64,000 nt of DNA, from contig JANPYM010000010.1 in assembly GCA_025890175.1 (NCBI GenBank), forward strand, positions 277,498-341,497. Direction: 5' to 3'. The stretch is from Ciborinia camelliae. Taxonomy: Eukaryota > Ascomycota > Leotiomycetes > Helotiales > Sclerotiniaceae. A program made the translations under genes and the position numbers. Below are positions 36,964 through 49,686 of this stretch, piece after piece; position 1 is the stretch's first letter; each line of letters begins with the position of its first letter. Under the pieces are notes generated by a model. That model was not told the DNA's origin and searched no databases. It worked only from the letters and a program-made list of their open reading frames with translations.

Positions 36964-38377
36964 CTAAGCAGCTGGTCCTCTACCGATCCAGATGCGGTAA
37001 CTTCTGAACGGTCCTCGGCGCTTGTCAATGTTGTTGTATTGTCTGCCTGGTGCAAGTCCTTGTTGGTTGGTGGTGAAGTACAACCATCCATCCAAGATGG
37101 CCATGGTATCGGCAGCCTGGATTTGCCCGCCGCGGGCGAGTGTCTTGAGATTGTAGTTTGCAGCGGCGACTGGGCCGGAACCACCAGCTGGGACTCCATT
37201 GACCACATCGGTGACTTCAGATTGCTCAGTATCGGCGTATAAGATTGCGTTTTGCTATTTTTTAATGCGTTAGCGAGCGATTAGGCAGAAACGGTCGAGT
37301 CAAGGGGTACTTACAGAAGAAGCGCAGATGTATACTCGTCCTCGGTCATCGGCGGTGAATCCAGCTTGCTCGGATGGGAAGTTTCCTGGGTTCTGAATCA
37401 CGGCTTCGATCTCGGCGTCGCTCAAGTTGGAGGTAAATGCCTCCTGGGACGCGTAGTACCAGTGGTTGGAAGCCTTGACTCCCCAGTAGACATTACCTCC
37501 GGTCAAGGCAATACCGTTGGTTCCAGAGTTAAGGAACGAAGAATTGGTACCCTTCCAGCTTCTGATGACTTGTCCATCGTACATGGAGATGAAGTGAGGA
37601 TCGGGGGTGGAGAAGGTGCTGTTGAAGATATGTCTCTTGGTCTCTCCAGTCTTGAGGTTAAGTGTCGAGATGGAACCGTATGCCGAGTCTTCGGTGATGA
37701 AAGCATATCCGAGAGTGTTGTTGATGCGAATGTCGTTCAATTGGATCTTGACGTTGTATAGCTCTGGGGGATAGATGTAGTTGCGAATGAGCTCTCCGGT
37801 AGTGTAATTGAATGACATAACTTTAGCTCCGTAAGTTGTTGGCTTGGCACTAAAGTAAAGAATCAGCTAATATTCTTGCAATGATGAGAAAGCCACCAAG
37901 ATCAAGTTCCTGATTGGCAGACGAGGTGGCAGACAAAGAAGCAGAAAAAGAAATATTAACTTACGCTCCATAAGGAACACCGCTATCAATAACCCAAAAG
38001 ACGCCTTCGGCGTCCAAAACCACGTTCTGAACATTAACAAAGCATTCGGAAGCGTTCTGGCCCGTCGCACAGGTTTGCCATGCTTCCGAAGGCCATGGGA
38101 CCTCAGTAGTGAAGCCGGTGGCCTTTGTAAGAGTCCAGGTCTGTGGCTCCATGTTTCGGGCATATGTGAAGAAAAGGTTGGACTCCAGGTCGACGGCCAA
38201 TCCCGTTGGAGCGCGCACATACTCGTGAACGGCGTGCAACTCTGCTCCGATGACATCTAAATCAGCAGAGCATAGTCCGATGGTGGTGAGGTTGTTGCGC
38301 TGTTGTGATAATGGGACCGGGCAGGTTGTCGTTGCAGCGGCTGCCGTGGCGGCCAAGGCGGCTAAAAGGAGTAACAT
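36964..38377 (-). CDS. Secreted yellow/major-royal-jelly-like protein
   Basis: Three exons on the minus strand: 38377-37965, 37849-37315 and 37254-36964, giving 412 residues. The start is the ATG at 38377, which opens a signal peptide (MLLLLAALAATAAA) followed by TTTCPVPL. The mature chain carries family landmarks in order: APTGLAVDLESNLFFTYARN, VFWVIDSGVPYG, NDIRINNTLGYAFITEDS, GNVYWGVKASNHWYYASQEAF and AGFTADDRGRVYICASS. These match the yellow/MRJP beta-propeller family (Pfam MRJP), which in insects includes yellow and royal jelly proteins and in bacteria and fungi has no firmly settled function. Several N-glycosylation sequons (NNT, NST, NSS) support secretion. An enzyme or extracellular ligand-binding role is possible but cannot be read from sequence. 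Confidence 0.85.
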
Positions 38378-39807
38378 CTTCAAGATTGTAGAATAGTTCC
38401 GCGTGACAACAACTGCCAAAGAGACTTGATTAAGAATGAGCGTGTGTAGTCCAACATATTTTCAGGAGAATGTTGCCCTTATTTGAATGCGTATCTGAAT
38501 CTTGTAAGCTCATGATAATGGGATGATCATGATGATGGCCATGATGATGGCAATACTGCGGCACTCAAAATCTTCGGTGGAGGGAATTTAAAGTTCATGA
38601 TGAGGAGGACCCTCCCGCGCCACTGAAAAGCTTCGTTAAATGCGGAACTTGACTTGGCACTCACTTGGCACTCACTTGTCAATCACTTGTCAAGCACCTG
38701 TCTTAGGCTGCCTATCACCTGTCAAATGCTATTATGGAATCTGCCGTTATGTAAAGGCTCCGACGGAGAATACTTTGAAATTAGAATCTGTGGGTTTCAA
38801 TATATCAAAAGCTCAACACCTCGACTTGGCAACCGCATGACATTGGAGAATTTTCTCAAATTGATTAAGGAGTAGGACCGGAAACCTTGGGATCATACCT
38901 GTAACTTTCTGACGAATCCGAAGAGGGATTTGTTGGTTCTGCGAACTCGTAAATTTGCTGCTATATTCTGCATGTAAAAGATCACTAATCGTTTTCTTGG
39001 ATATTCCGATCTTCAGTACAATGGCTCCGGTTTGCGGCCGTTTTCTTCAAGCTATATTGCTATAGAGGAAAGTATAGTTTGCGTTCAAGTGAAGGCAAGG
39101 GCTCAGAGCGCAGATCCAATTGCCATCCCCTTCGTTCGTCAATAATGTTGCAAACCACCTTGTGTGTTACTTGAATCTAGCCCCCCCCGTCGCAACGTGT
39201 CAGCCTGTTTTGGTGTTAAGGGTGTTGATCAAATAGCTCAAGTGCGGGAATTGCTTTCTTGTCATTAGGTTTATTCTTGTGATTTGTTGCTAGTTGCTAG
39301 CTATGCTTTTGAGGAGGTAAATGATGAGAAAGTGGACAAAGAATGCAACGGAGAATATACGAATGCTCCACCGCTGAACATCACGATTCACGATTCACCA
39401 CCAAGTTCCAAGTTCCAAGTTTCAACAAACCTCGCAAGAACTTTAACGTTTCCTTTGGAAAAGTTTCTGTATATCGTTCTCACATGCTAGGGTTCCCAAC
39501 TTCCCAAATCAATATTCCACTTTCTCACCGTCTCCTGCCAAGATATTTTCCCTTCAAATGTTATCTCTTCTTCTAAGTTCTAAGTTCTCTCTCCAGAGTC
39601 TAGAGTCCAGACTCCCTGTACTTGGATCATCTGTACCTGCTTTCAAGGCAAGCTAGCCATGCTTCCTGTACATAATAGCCATTCCACAAGGTGCTTTTTG
39701 TGGTCGGATTCGCTGGAGACGTGGTGGATCTTTTCGATTTGTTGACCCTTGAATCTCGATGAGGGTTAGAGAACATTTCCACCATGCATGATGTGTGCCA
39801 TTGTGCA

Positions 39808-39872
39808 CTACTGCACTACTGCAGCCTGCAGCCTGCAGCCTGCAACCTGCAACCTTCAACCTGCAACCTGCA
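39808..39872. repeat. PstI-site-rich tandem repeat (CTGCAGC / CTGCAACC)
   Basis: Seven to eight copies of a 7-10-base unit (GCAGCCT / GCAACCT variants) in tandem, with repeated CTGCAG palindromes. Non-coding, in an intergenic region. Confidence 0.7.
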
Positions 39873-40668
39873 GCTCGTGGAAACCAGTCGGCATCCTCCG
39901 TTTCAATGAAGTTTATCTGGGGTCTGGGGTCGAAATCGATAAACTCACTGTTTAGCATGACATTACCAAGGCTTCTGGTTTTGGAAAGGTTTATGAGATC
40001 ATTTTTACGGACACTCCTGGGGTGACTCAGGTGAGGAATTCGCGGGTGAAGGCGGAAGGGAAGGTGTGGGGAATATGAAGAATGAAAGGGACTAGACAGA
40101 AATCTTGGAGAGGTGCAGCACGCACTTTGATACTTGTACATATGGTCAAATTACATTGCTTATGTTGATTTTCATTCAAGTTTGAGCTTTAGTAATTTGA
40201 GAGTGGATCAGCAGCTCAAGTTTGTTGCAAGTGATAATGCAGAATTGATTGTCTATGTTGACAATGAATACCACATTTAGAGCTAACATTGGATTAGAGC
40301 AAATTAAAAGATTCACCTAAGAGATAATTCTTTTTGATAACAGGACTTCTTTGTGAGATCAATAGTTTCTTCTCCTTTTTAAGCTTTATGATTTTCATTT
40401 TCATCATGGTTCACTTGTAGTTTTTGTACAACATTTTGGCTTCTTGAGGATATTAGTTCCTACTTATGGCTTTGTGTTAGGACTTGAAAGCTGCCGGATC
40501 AAAATACAATATTCTTTCATGTGGGTTGTTCATTAACTTTTGCCTCTGTTCTCAAACGTAATAGTTTTAATTGTAATCCATGACAATATCTGTAGACAAT
40601 TAGATATCATGCACATCATACATTAATGTCATGCACTTCAATATGGCTCTGTGGCTAACCTAATTTTG

Positions 40669-40705
40669 ATGCAATGCAATGCAATGCAATGCAATGCAAT
40701 GCAAT
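40669..40705. repeat. Pentamer array (ATGCA)n
   Basis: Seven perfect copies of ATGCA in a row in intergenic DNA. A pentamer in non-coding sequence, unlike the 3n-period arrays seen in coding regions. Confidence 0.9.
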
Positions 40706-41694
40706 ACGTACCTACATGGAAGATTAATAATAATATGAAGATGGATACATCAATGACCTGATCCCCATTTGCTATTTCCACAGATTTGAGCCTGGTCTTT
40801 TATGACAACGCTACAACAGTCTAGCTTGCATCATCAAGTATTGGATACAATTACTCTCATCTGAAGTTATTACATTCACAACCAAGAAAGAATTCAAAAT
40901 AACCTCATCGGACCACCTCCTCTGACCTTACAATAAACAATCTATCACCAACAACCAGAAATAATTATCTAATTTCTATCCTGACTCATCTTATCAGTAT
41001 GGATTCTATTTTCGAGCAAATTTTGGTTGGATTAGTTTCCTACAGCAATTGGAAAAATGGACTCTCGATTATACAATCAATGACTATGCCGAGACTACGA
41101 CCAACTACCCCGACTACAACAGTTGTCAGGTCGATACAGCAGTTCTGTTTGTCATATAAACATTCAAAGGAATGGTTTATATTCTCAATTGTACATTCAA
41201 CAACTTTAACTCTATTTACTTGAAAACACAACAATTTCTCTGTTCAGAGTTCTAAGAACACAAGCATCCCACAACACCATACCTTCACTTATTATACTAC
41301 TTTTCCCACATAGGGACACTCAAAACATTTTGTCTATCGAGACAATTGAGAACAGGAAGATTTTTACTTCAGGACTATCAATCTGTAAGTATTAATCTTT
41401 TTCTTCTCCATTCCTAAAATGACTTTTGGCTTCAAAGAGCTAGAGTGAGGAGTGGTCTCACAGATTCAAAACATTTATGATTCCTCAAGTCACTACCTAC
41501 TAATTTATCATCTCAATCTCATCTCAATCTATCGAATAAATCACCTAATACATTACTCACTACTACACATCCACATCAACATCCCACCATTCCCAAGATC
41601 GCTATCACATACATCCCAGTCTTATCCATCCAGCAACTAACAAAACCCACCAGAAATAGAAACCCCCACCAAACCATCCACCAACCCATCCACC

Positions 41695-42763
41695 ATGACC
41701 CCCGGAAAAGAAACCCGACCCAAATTCCCCCCCACCAACAGCCCGCTCCCACCCTTCGGCCAACCCGGCAACCAAGGAAAATCGGCCCTCCTCCGCGAGA
41801 ACTTCCTCTGCAATATCGCCGACGCCATCGTGCCGACCGGCATCTTCAAGAACCACGTCGCACATCGTAGGGATACGGCTTACAAGGCGGGTGACTTTAA
41901 GAAGGCGGATGTCGAGACCTTGGTCGAGGATGATGATTGGGTTAATCTTATGGATAGGAATTCAAATAAACATGTGTTGGGTAAAAATATGGCGGAGGGG
42001 AAGGGGTTGGTTGCTGGGTTGTCTGGTGGGGATTGTTTGAGAGATGAAGATGGAGATGCAGATGGAGATGGAGATGCAGATGAAGATGGAGATGGAGATG
42101 GAGATGGAGATGAAGATGGAGATTCGGATTCCCTCATCTCTATCTCCCGACCCACAAGCCCGACTTTTAACACCACCACCCCCACCAAACCCAAACCCAA
42201 ACCCAAACCCAAACCCAAACCCAAACTCGCAGCCACCTCTCAATCATCCAACACATCCCACATCACCAGCGACACCGACATAGCCCCACCCAAGATCAAG
42301 ACCGACCACCACGATCCCTCGAAATTTCGCGATCCGTCCAAGATGAAGATTCAGGAAAAACTCATCGACTTTAATACTGATGATAGCGATGGCGATGGTG
42401 GCGTTGATTGGAATAAGAATCATGCGGAGCATGTGGAGAGACTTGATGGGGACAGGGGAGGCTGGGAAATGGGGACTGGGATGGCGGAGTCGAATTTGAA
42501 GATGGAGATGGAGAGGGAGATGCAGGGGATGGAGAGGTATGTATTTTTTTGCTTGGGTGATGAGGGAGGGGGATGGTGATGAGGTTGAAGTTGAGGTTCA
42601 TTGCATGACTGGGTTACTGGGAGATGGGATTAACTCAGTTAACTGATTAACTAACTAACAATAACCACCCCCTTACAGTATTCAAATTAACGACCGAGGT
42701 AGACGTTCTCCCATCGATACTTTTACCGGTACATGGTCACTAGACGATGAGGACGAGCTTTGA
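41695..42763 (+). CDS. Uncharacterised acidic protein with Asp-Gly and Lys-Pro repeats
   Basis: Not recognised. Exons 41695-42536 and 42679-42763 give 308 residues; the start has a good context (CACCATGACC). The N-terminal ~85 residues are ordered-looking and free of repeats, with GKSALLRENFLCNIADAIVP and HRRDTAYKAGDFKKADVETL, and may be a small conserved domain. Then come a DGDGDADEDGDG tract coded by GATGGA repeats (about residues 115-142) and a KPKPKPKPKPK tract coded by AAACCC repeats (42186-42226). The second exon adds IQINDRGRRSPIDTFTGTW and an acidic end (SLDDEDEL). The spliced ending reads in frame, which supports the intron. The final residues resemble a DEL tail but without a signal peptide this should not be read as ER retention. 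Function unknown. Confidence 0.65.
42186..42226 (+). repeat. AAACCC hexamer tract coding Lys-Pro
   Basis: Seven consecutive AAACCC units inside the 41695 gene, giving alternating Lys-Pro. Together with the GATGGA repeats just upstream it makes the middle of the protein highly expandable. Confidence 0.85.
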
Positions 42764-45700
42764 CGCCCATTTTACTTGAGTTCCGGGAATCAAATCTATA
42801 CACACATACATACGAAGACCACCCTAATAAGTTGGCAAGACGATACGACACGACACGATACGATACGATACGAAATAAACGAATAGGTATTGGCGAGGGG
42901 AAAGTGAGGGGGCAAAGGGGGGGCGTTAACAAATTGTCTATTCTGGTGTCTATTCTGGGGATCTGGGTATTTACTGACTAATGAACTGATGAACTGATGA
43001 TGTGATTGGGGAATTAATTGTATATTGTATATTGTATATTATACTAGGTATCTTATTTCGGATTGGGTGAGTTGGGTGTAATGATGGATGCATGGATAGA
43101 TGGATGCAAGGTTGAGACTGGGATTAATATTAGGCTGCGCAGATATCTCATCAGCATGAGTTCATATCCAGGTTGATATGAAGATTCATGACATGGCATC
43201 ATGGTTTGACATCATGGTGTTTTGCCAATTGGCTATAGAATGAGAATTTTAAAAGAATTTAAAAACGAAAATCAAGCACGAATTTGAAAATTTCTCGTAC
43301 AGGTACAAAGTTGGATGTTCAATGTTGGAGTTGGAGTTGGAGTTGGTAAGGGTGGGTGGCTGATTTTTGATGTGCGGTGCTGTACAAATTCGCTATTTAT
43401 CATATTCTTCCTTTCTCCTATTATTGTATTTTAGTCTCGTTTGCTTACCTAGTATGTATATAGGTAGGTAGGTAGGTACCTAGGAGGTTAAACTTAGATG
43501 TTATGTATTTTATGTCTTGGACTAGCTATTATTGAGCCTCTTCTTTATATTTATTTAGATTCGCTTAATTCTCAACTCTGGTTCTCACCCACTCACTCCT
43601 ACCACAGTCCCGCTTTGGACGATGGAAGATGGAAAATTGAGGGAGGTAGGAGAGGAGGAGAGGAGAATGGGTAGATGCGAATATGAAGAGGTGCGAGGTT
43701 GCGAAGGGAATAACTCTGCATCTACGATCCCCTCGCATATGCATATGCATTCACAGGAGCAATCCCCCTTTTCTTAACCTGATATTCACAGAGTCGAGTT
43801 CCATCGGTTTATAATTTATACCTGAACTTTAAGTAATCTCTCCCCTTTCCCCCCTTTTTATGCTTACTAAGTTGCTGGTCGGGTTAGTGAGGTTCGTATG
43901 TATAGGTAAGTAGGTACCTAGGTAACAGTTATACGAAAATGAGAATCGCTTATTATAAACCCAATTGTGAATATTACTGAATTAGATGACAGTGTTCTTT
44001 CTTCTCCTTGTATCTGGAGTGGATAGAATATATCTGATTCATAGCCACTTCTTCAGAGAGCCCCGGAGAGCATAGGCTTGGGAATAGTGGTATGTTCTAT
44101 CGGAGTTGTGGGCTTATGTAATTTTCGAGGTATGGAATTAAGAACAGAATGGGTATTCAGTTCTTGGGTTAAATAGCTACATGGAATTGTGAAGACTTGA
44201 TATAGATACATATATAGAGAGGTATATGATCCTTGGTGATATTTATTGGAATAGAAAGGTATGAAAAGGGAAAGGAAGGGAAGGGTTTCATGTGCGTTCT
44301 TGATAGTTGACTGATGTATTGATAAAATAGGCAAGGAAAGGAGAACAAAGTGAAGAAGTTCAAGTTCAAGTAGAGTCCTTGACAATGAGGTCATTATAAA
44401 TAGCATACTGTAACTACATCTAGCCTTTCTCTATTAAATGACTTGCAACATTTTCATCAGTCCTTACCTATTGCACCTATACCATACCACCACTATCCTC
44501 CAATAAATGAACCTTCAAAGATATCAAAATCATACCTAGGTACCAAGTATCAAATCAAGGCCGATGATTACAAGATGCGGGGATCAACAAGAATATTCAA
44601 TACGCTTCCTAAATTCACCCAAATCCCAAATAACTGTATCATCCAAACCAATCATCATTCAATCTTCACTTTCCCCCCTCAAAGCTTTTTTAATCCTTTC
44701 CTAATCTACTTAGGTAATATTCACTCATCACATCAACAATCTCCAGCTACTGTACAAAAGAGGCGGGGTAAAAACTGATGCCTTATTCTAGTAGGTAAAC
44801 CCAAGAGGGAAGAGGGGACATTTTGTCCTAAATCAACATTGATAAAAAAGTTTCCAAAATTGCTTCCCTTTCCCGATCTATTGTTTTTTTTTTCATCACA
44901 ACCCTTTTCACAAACATCACTTCATCGCAACCTCAAAATCTCAATCTCAATCTCAAATTTTGCGCATCCCTTTCTTGAATATTTCCCCTCTCTTCACAAT
45001 AACTTTGGTGATCCTTTCTTGATATTGGATTTTCAACTTCTTTGATCTGCGGTCCGTTGTCGACGACGCGTTTTTTTGATGGCTCGTAGGGAATCTCCTT
45101 GATGCTTCGAAGATAATATTTACCTTTGGTATGTAGATCGATTTCTTTCTAGCATATACGAATAGATTATTTGCCCTTTCTTCTCTCTTTACCCCATCTC
45201 CATTTGGTAAACTTGTAAGTTGAGGAGACTCTTATAAGAGATTTTTCCTCTTCGAACAAGACGCTTTTTTATATACCTATCATTTCTTCTACTCTCACAT
45301 TTGTGCAGATGGAGGGTGATTCTTCATCATATCCTTACCAAAGTTCTTCCTCACTCTTGCCTGTAGCTCTTGCAGGTACAGCCTTGTTATTTAGTGCGCC
45401 TCTTGCTCAGATCCTCTTCTCGACTTGAATAACTATCGTGCGCTTGTTCAGACGAGCCTCTATACACTCACCTCACCTTTGCACGTTTTTTTCTTCATCA
45501 GTCTTGTTGATTCGGCGCGTTAGGAGTCATATCTTCACATATCTTCACATACCTTCCTCTATTCATATTTTTCCACTCACTTCTCTACCAACACCTGCCT
45601 CGTTGATACATATTGTTCGGATCACATCAAATATTTTCGCACATACTTCTAGCGTAAGAGATCGGGTGGATATCAACAATAGATCTCTTGGTCTTGATTT

Positions 45701-45845
45701 TATCCGATAGAATTCCGACAATTCAAACATTCACCCGAATTACCTTGTTGGACATTTCAAATATTCATACTGACTCAAGTGAACATTTAGCGAAATATCC
45801 AAAACCGACTACGGACGAGTACACATCAAGGAGAATAGACAAGAA
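42764..45845. other. Intergenic with simple repeats and long 5' leader of FDWN gene C
   Basis: About 3.1 kb without a supported gene. ACGATACGACACGATACG repeats lie at 42838-42872, TAGGTAGGTAGGTACCTAGG-type strings near 43460-43487 and 43905-43924. From about 44840 to 45845 the plus strand is strongly T/C-rich with few ATGs, like a long transcribed leader of gene C. Frames here (for example 44443-44778) lack family matches. Confidence 0.55.
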
Positions 45846-48209
45846 ATGGAGCAGGCCGGAGAAATGAATATGTCTGTCCGTACGAAATCACCTCTTTTCC
45901 CAGGTTTGGCCTCTGTCAGTGCTGCTGCTGCTTCGAAGGAAGTGGGGCAAGCCTCTGCGATTGATACGATGGAAGCAGAAACTTTGGATAAAGAGAAGAC
46001 ATGTGCAGCTGTTACTGAACAAGCAAAGCGCATATCTGGTTCCGTCATCAAAACTGGTAGTGGCGGTGGATCCGACAATATCATGACAGCTGGCACAAGC
46101 TTCCATACAACTGCTCCCCCGAATAAACCTAGAGACGAGTCCGAGATGTCGCCTGATTCAAGAGTCGGTTCCCCCCACAGATATGTGCCACAGATTACAC
46201 GAGAGAAGCCAAGTCCCAATTGCATTTATCTTCGCCACCATCTTATCGGTCGATTCTGCTTCTACTGCCGTGGTATGGAAATGCCATGGGGAGATTTTCA
46301 TCCAACTGCTTTCGACACTAACGGCAAAAAGATCCGTATCGCTCCACACGGTGCACTACTAGAGGGTGTCAAGAACTTGACTGAACCCTATGAGATCACT
46401 CAGCTTGCTTTGCTTATCGAATTTCGCACCCAACTACAAAGTCCTACCACCATCCATGGTCTTGTAGAAGCCCTTAGCTACTTTCCAGATTTGCATGATG
46501 TCGCTCGTCGAATTGCAGATCTGACCCAAGAACTTGCAACATTGGCAGATGAGAGTGAACGCGCACGAGTCCCACATTGGTCCAATATTCTTCATGATTT
46601 ATTGATAGAACCAACGTTAACTCGCGAACAATACTTTGCAAGAGCAACTCGGGAGTGGAACTTGCAACCTGTCAATGGAGGTATGGCCCGAGTCAAAGCT
46701 CCAAACCCAATCATTCCCTCTTTTCCATTGTCAACACGAGGACATACTGGAGCCCTGGTAACTCTCACCAGAGAAGATGCAATCGAGGATGCTGCCAAGA
46801 CACATAGCAAGGTTGAGGTTGATGAGCTCATTAAGTACCTCGATAGGAACGAGAGCAGGGGTCCAGGATATGTTCAATTTACTCTTGACTTTGTAAATTG
46901 GTTGAGGGAAGGAGCACATGGTACTGGCCGTGGTGCACCACAATGGGGTCCTCATTATGTGCAACAATATCACTCTGTTACGGCTGCATCTGCAGATTCC
47001 CTATCCCACCAAATTACGAGAAGTCGGAAAATTAAACTCCTTCTCCCTCGACGCAGTGGCCAATTGAAATTCTTCGATACTCGCAAGTCGGCATCCAACA
47101 CCACACCAAACTGCAGCGATGAGAACTCTGACACTGAGGTCCACGATAGCAATGATGAGGAGAATTTTAGAGAACCTAGCTTCCGTAAGCTCCCAGAAGT
47201 TAAGAAGAACACTCCAGGTCGTTCCGGTGTTGACTGGCAGTTTGTTGAAGGATCCGATCTCGAGAATGCTGAGCTCGGCAAACCCGATCCAAGCAAGTTC
47301 TACTTGACCCGAGTGAATATGAATAATCCCACGGAGATTGATGTTCGTCAATACACGCACATTGCCATGTTTGACTGGAACAACCCTCAAGATATCTCGA
47401 AACTCAACAAGGCTCGAGCTCAAAATCGTAAACGTGTCAATGGTAATATTGCCGAAACACGAATTCCCTGGACACAGATGGAGAAGGCTTGTCTTTTTGA
47501 GGAGGTACAAGAAGCTATCAATGCAGGTCAAAATAGACAAACTATTGATTGGGATGATATTGCAGCTCGTCTCAAGACTAGGTTTGAAGGAGTTCTTCAG
47601 GAGAAAGGCGCAAAGCTGGCACCGGGCGTTGAGAGAGAGCCAAAGGATGGTAAAGACAAGAGTAAGTGAAATTTCCCCTGGTGTTGTTTCTGTAATGAGC
47701 AGGTTCGCTCCTTCCACCTACGGAAGCCCGAGCCGCGATTGAGAATTCACTTTTTCTTTAACATATGATCACTGACATATTGATTCTCAACAGCTCTCAG
47801 GACCAGTCGCAGCGACCGCATAGGCTACAACCGCACTGGTTCCGCCACCGAAACCCAAGCCTTGAAATATCCCGATATTCTACAAATGATCAATAATGCC
47901 ACTGGAATTGGCGGTAAGGGAGGTCGTGGTCTGCTCAGAGGTCCTCGTCGCAACCTCTCAAAGATGAACAATGGCGCACAGGATGAAGGAAATAATCAAC
48001 CAACTAAGAAGATCAAGACTATTCCTCGCTCCTTTTCAACCAGCCCAACCCCTGATCAGTCCAAGGAGAATTACAAAGACGACAACGATGACGAAAATGA
48101 TGGATCTCATATGTCTAACGTTGGACACCCTGCTGTGCGAGCTGCCTTTGATATGAAATTCACCAAGAGTAATGCAAACTACTTCGATACCAATCCAGGT
48201 AATAATTAA
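45846..48209 (+). CDS. FDWN-module protein C with CxxC module and Myb-like segment (uncharacterised)
   Basis: Exons 45846-47661 and 47794-48209 give 743 residues; the splice joins KDGKDK to TLRTSRSDRIG in frame. Order of parts: a ~120-residue Ser/Ala-rich leader; a short CxxC module (RFCFYCRGMEMPW, about residues 134-147); a ~130-residue helical region with the landmark HWSNILHDLLIEPTLT; a linker with acidic patches; WQFVEGSDLENAELGKPDPSKF; the FDWN module (YTHIAMFDWN then DISKLNKAR, near 500-520); a Myb/SANT-like segment (IPWTQMEKACLFEEV...IDWDDIAARL, about 540-580); and a basic tail with a likely nuclear signal (KKIKTIPR). Gene D matches it over this whole order except the leader. The architecture suggests a nuclear DNA- or chromatin-associated protein; no experiment or known family supports this yet. 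Confidence 0.8.
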
Positions 48210-49010
48210 ACGGTTTTCGGATCGGGCTGGTGGACTTTGTACTACGTCTAGATATTCGGTCTTCTGGTTCCAGGTTACTTCTGATTTTTCTACTTTGCAC
48301 ATCGGGTCTAGCATAAGCTTTCAGCTGATGTATCTACCAATCTTGTTTCTCAACGCGCATTGTCTTCCTACCACTTGATAAAAAGGATTGCATACATACG
48401 AAACCTCCACACCAGCTCCAGAATTCCCACTATACACGACTACTCATCTCATTCCCGTCAGCACATGTTCATTTCAGCACAAATTTCCCCTTTCACCATG
48501 CACCCCAACCGCAACCGCAAACGCAACTCGATACTCGATAGTTAGTTTCCCCCTTTACACCCAGGTCATTCATTCACTTCATTCTCATGAAAAATAATGA
48601 TACCATACGCACGATTTCGGAATTCGGTATTCGCATTGATACATCCACCACATATTTTCCCTTTTTCCTTTTTCCTTTTTCTCTTCTTTGTTTTTTGTTA
48701 TCATGACACGGCGATGCGGTTTGGTAATTTTATATCGTACATGAGGGTATGATGGATATGAATGAAGGACTTCACCTGGGGTATTTTTGCTGCTTGCTTG
48801 CTTGCTTGTTGACTGTATACATGCTTGCTTGCATACATACATAACTTCTCTTACTGTATCGTTTCATTCATTCATTCATCCGAATAAATCTGATGCAATA
48901 GAATAGAATAGGATAGGATAGGATGGGATAGGATAGGATAATATCTGTCTGTAGGTAGATACCTACCTATATATGTATAAAGCTGAGCAATAATGGAATT
49001 TGATGGTCAT

Positions 49011-49106
49011 GATTATGATTATGATTATGATTATGATTATGATTATGATTATGATTATGATTATGATTATGATTATGATTATGATTATGATTATGATTAT
49101 GATTAT
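49011..49106. repeat. Hexamer array (GATTAT)16
   Basis: Sixteen perfect tandem copies of GATTAT, a very homogeneous array suggesting recent expansion. The His-Asn frame on the minus strand is a by-product of the six-base period. Confidence 0.95.
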
Positions 49107-49275
49107 GATAATATAAATTTACCGTAATGGAGGTATTTATATTTGCTCGCATCACATGACTCCATAAAAAGATCAACGAATCACGGCGATCCTAGCGCTT
49201 TGATCACTTAAAAGTCTATGCGGGGGAAGAAATCCGGAAGTCTGGAGTCTAGGTAGATAACTTCTTAAAGGGATG

Positions 49276-49686
49276 TGGTCCACCCCGTTCGTCAATTCGG
49301 CCTATTAACTAATGGGACCACCCTATTGGTTAATGGGAACCCCTTACCCGAACGGGGCGCCCGATTAGTTAATCGGCTTTATCATCTAAAAATCGATTTT
49401 TTGAAAATATAAAATTAATGTTTATTAATAAATTAAATATTTATTAATAATAGAATATTCAATTAACAAATCAAAATCGATTAATATTAATTGATTTTTA
49501 TATTAAAAAAGTTTTAAAATATTTTTTTATTAAACTTTTCTATTTTCAAAAGATCGATTTTTAGACGATAAAGCTCGTGAACCACCCCATTGGTTAATCG
49601 AGCGCCTCGTTCAGGTAAGAGGTTCCCATTAACCAATGGGGTGGTCCCATTAGTTAATGGGCCGAATTGACGAACGGGGTGGACCA
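49276..49686. mobile_element. Foldback element / MITE with very long inverted arms
   Basis: A 411-bp element whose ends are inverted copies starting TGGTCCACCCCGTTCGTCAA. The match extends over roughly the first 70-90 bases with few mismatches and resumes further in (the TTTATC..CTAAAAATCGAT stretch), leaving a ~190-base, very AT-rich centre. Each arm contains repeated CCCATTAGTTAATGGG and CCCATTGGTTAATGGG strings, themselves near-palindromes. GATG lies directly outside both ends (49272-49275 and 49687-49690), a likely 4-base target duplication. There is no coding capacity. The superfamily is unclear. Confidence 0.85.

Larger units (their letters stand above)
38378..41694. other. Intergenic with short tandem repeats
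   Basis: About 3.3 kb without a supported gene. It holds a CTGCAGC/CTGCAACC repeat at about 39808-39872, a pentamer array at 40669-40705, and AT-rich sequence. A 74-codon ATG frame at 40999-41223 has no family match and lies in what is probably the long leader of the 41695 gene. From 41240 on the plus strand is pyrimidine/A-rich, like a promoter and 5' leader. Confidence 0.55.

Noticed and set aside
40999..41223. 74-codon ATG frame
   Set aside because: Composition like untranslated sequence and no match; probably within a long 5' leader.
42721..42763. ER-retention tail (DEDEL) on the 41695 protein
   Set aside because: No signal peptide or membrane segment, so the C-terminal DEL is more likely part of an acidic end.
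48967..49176. His-Asn repeat frame
   Set aside because: Product of the (GATTAT) array.
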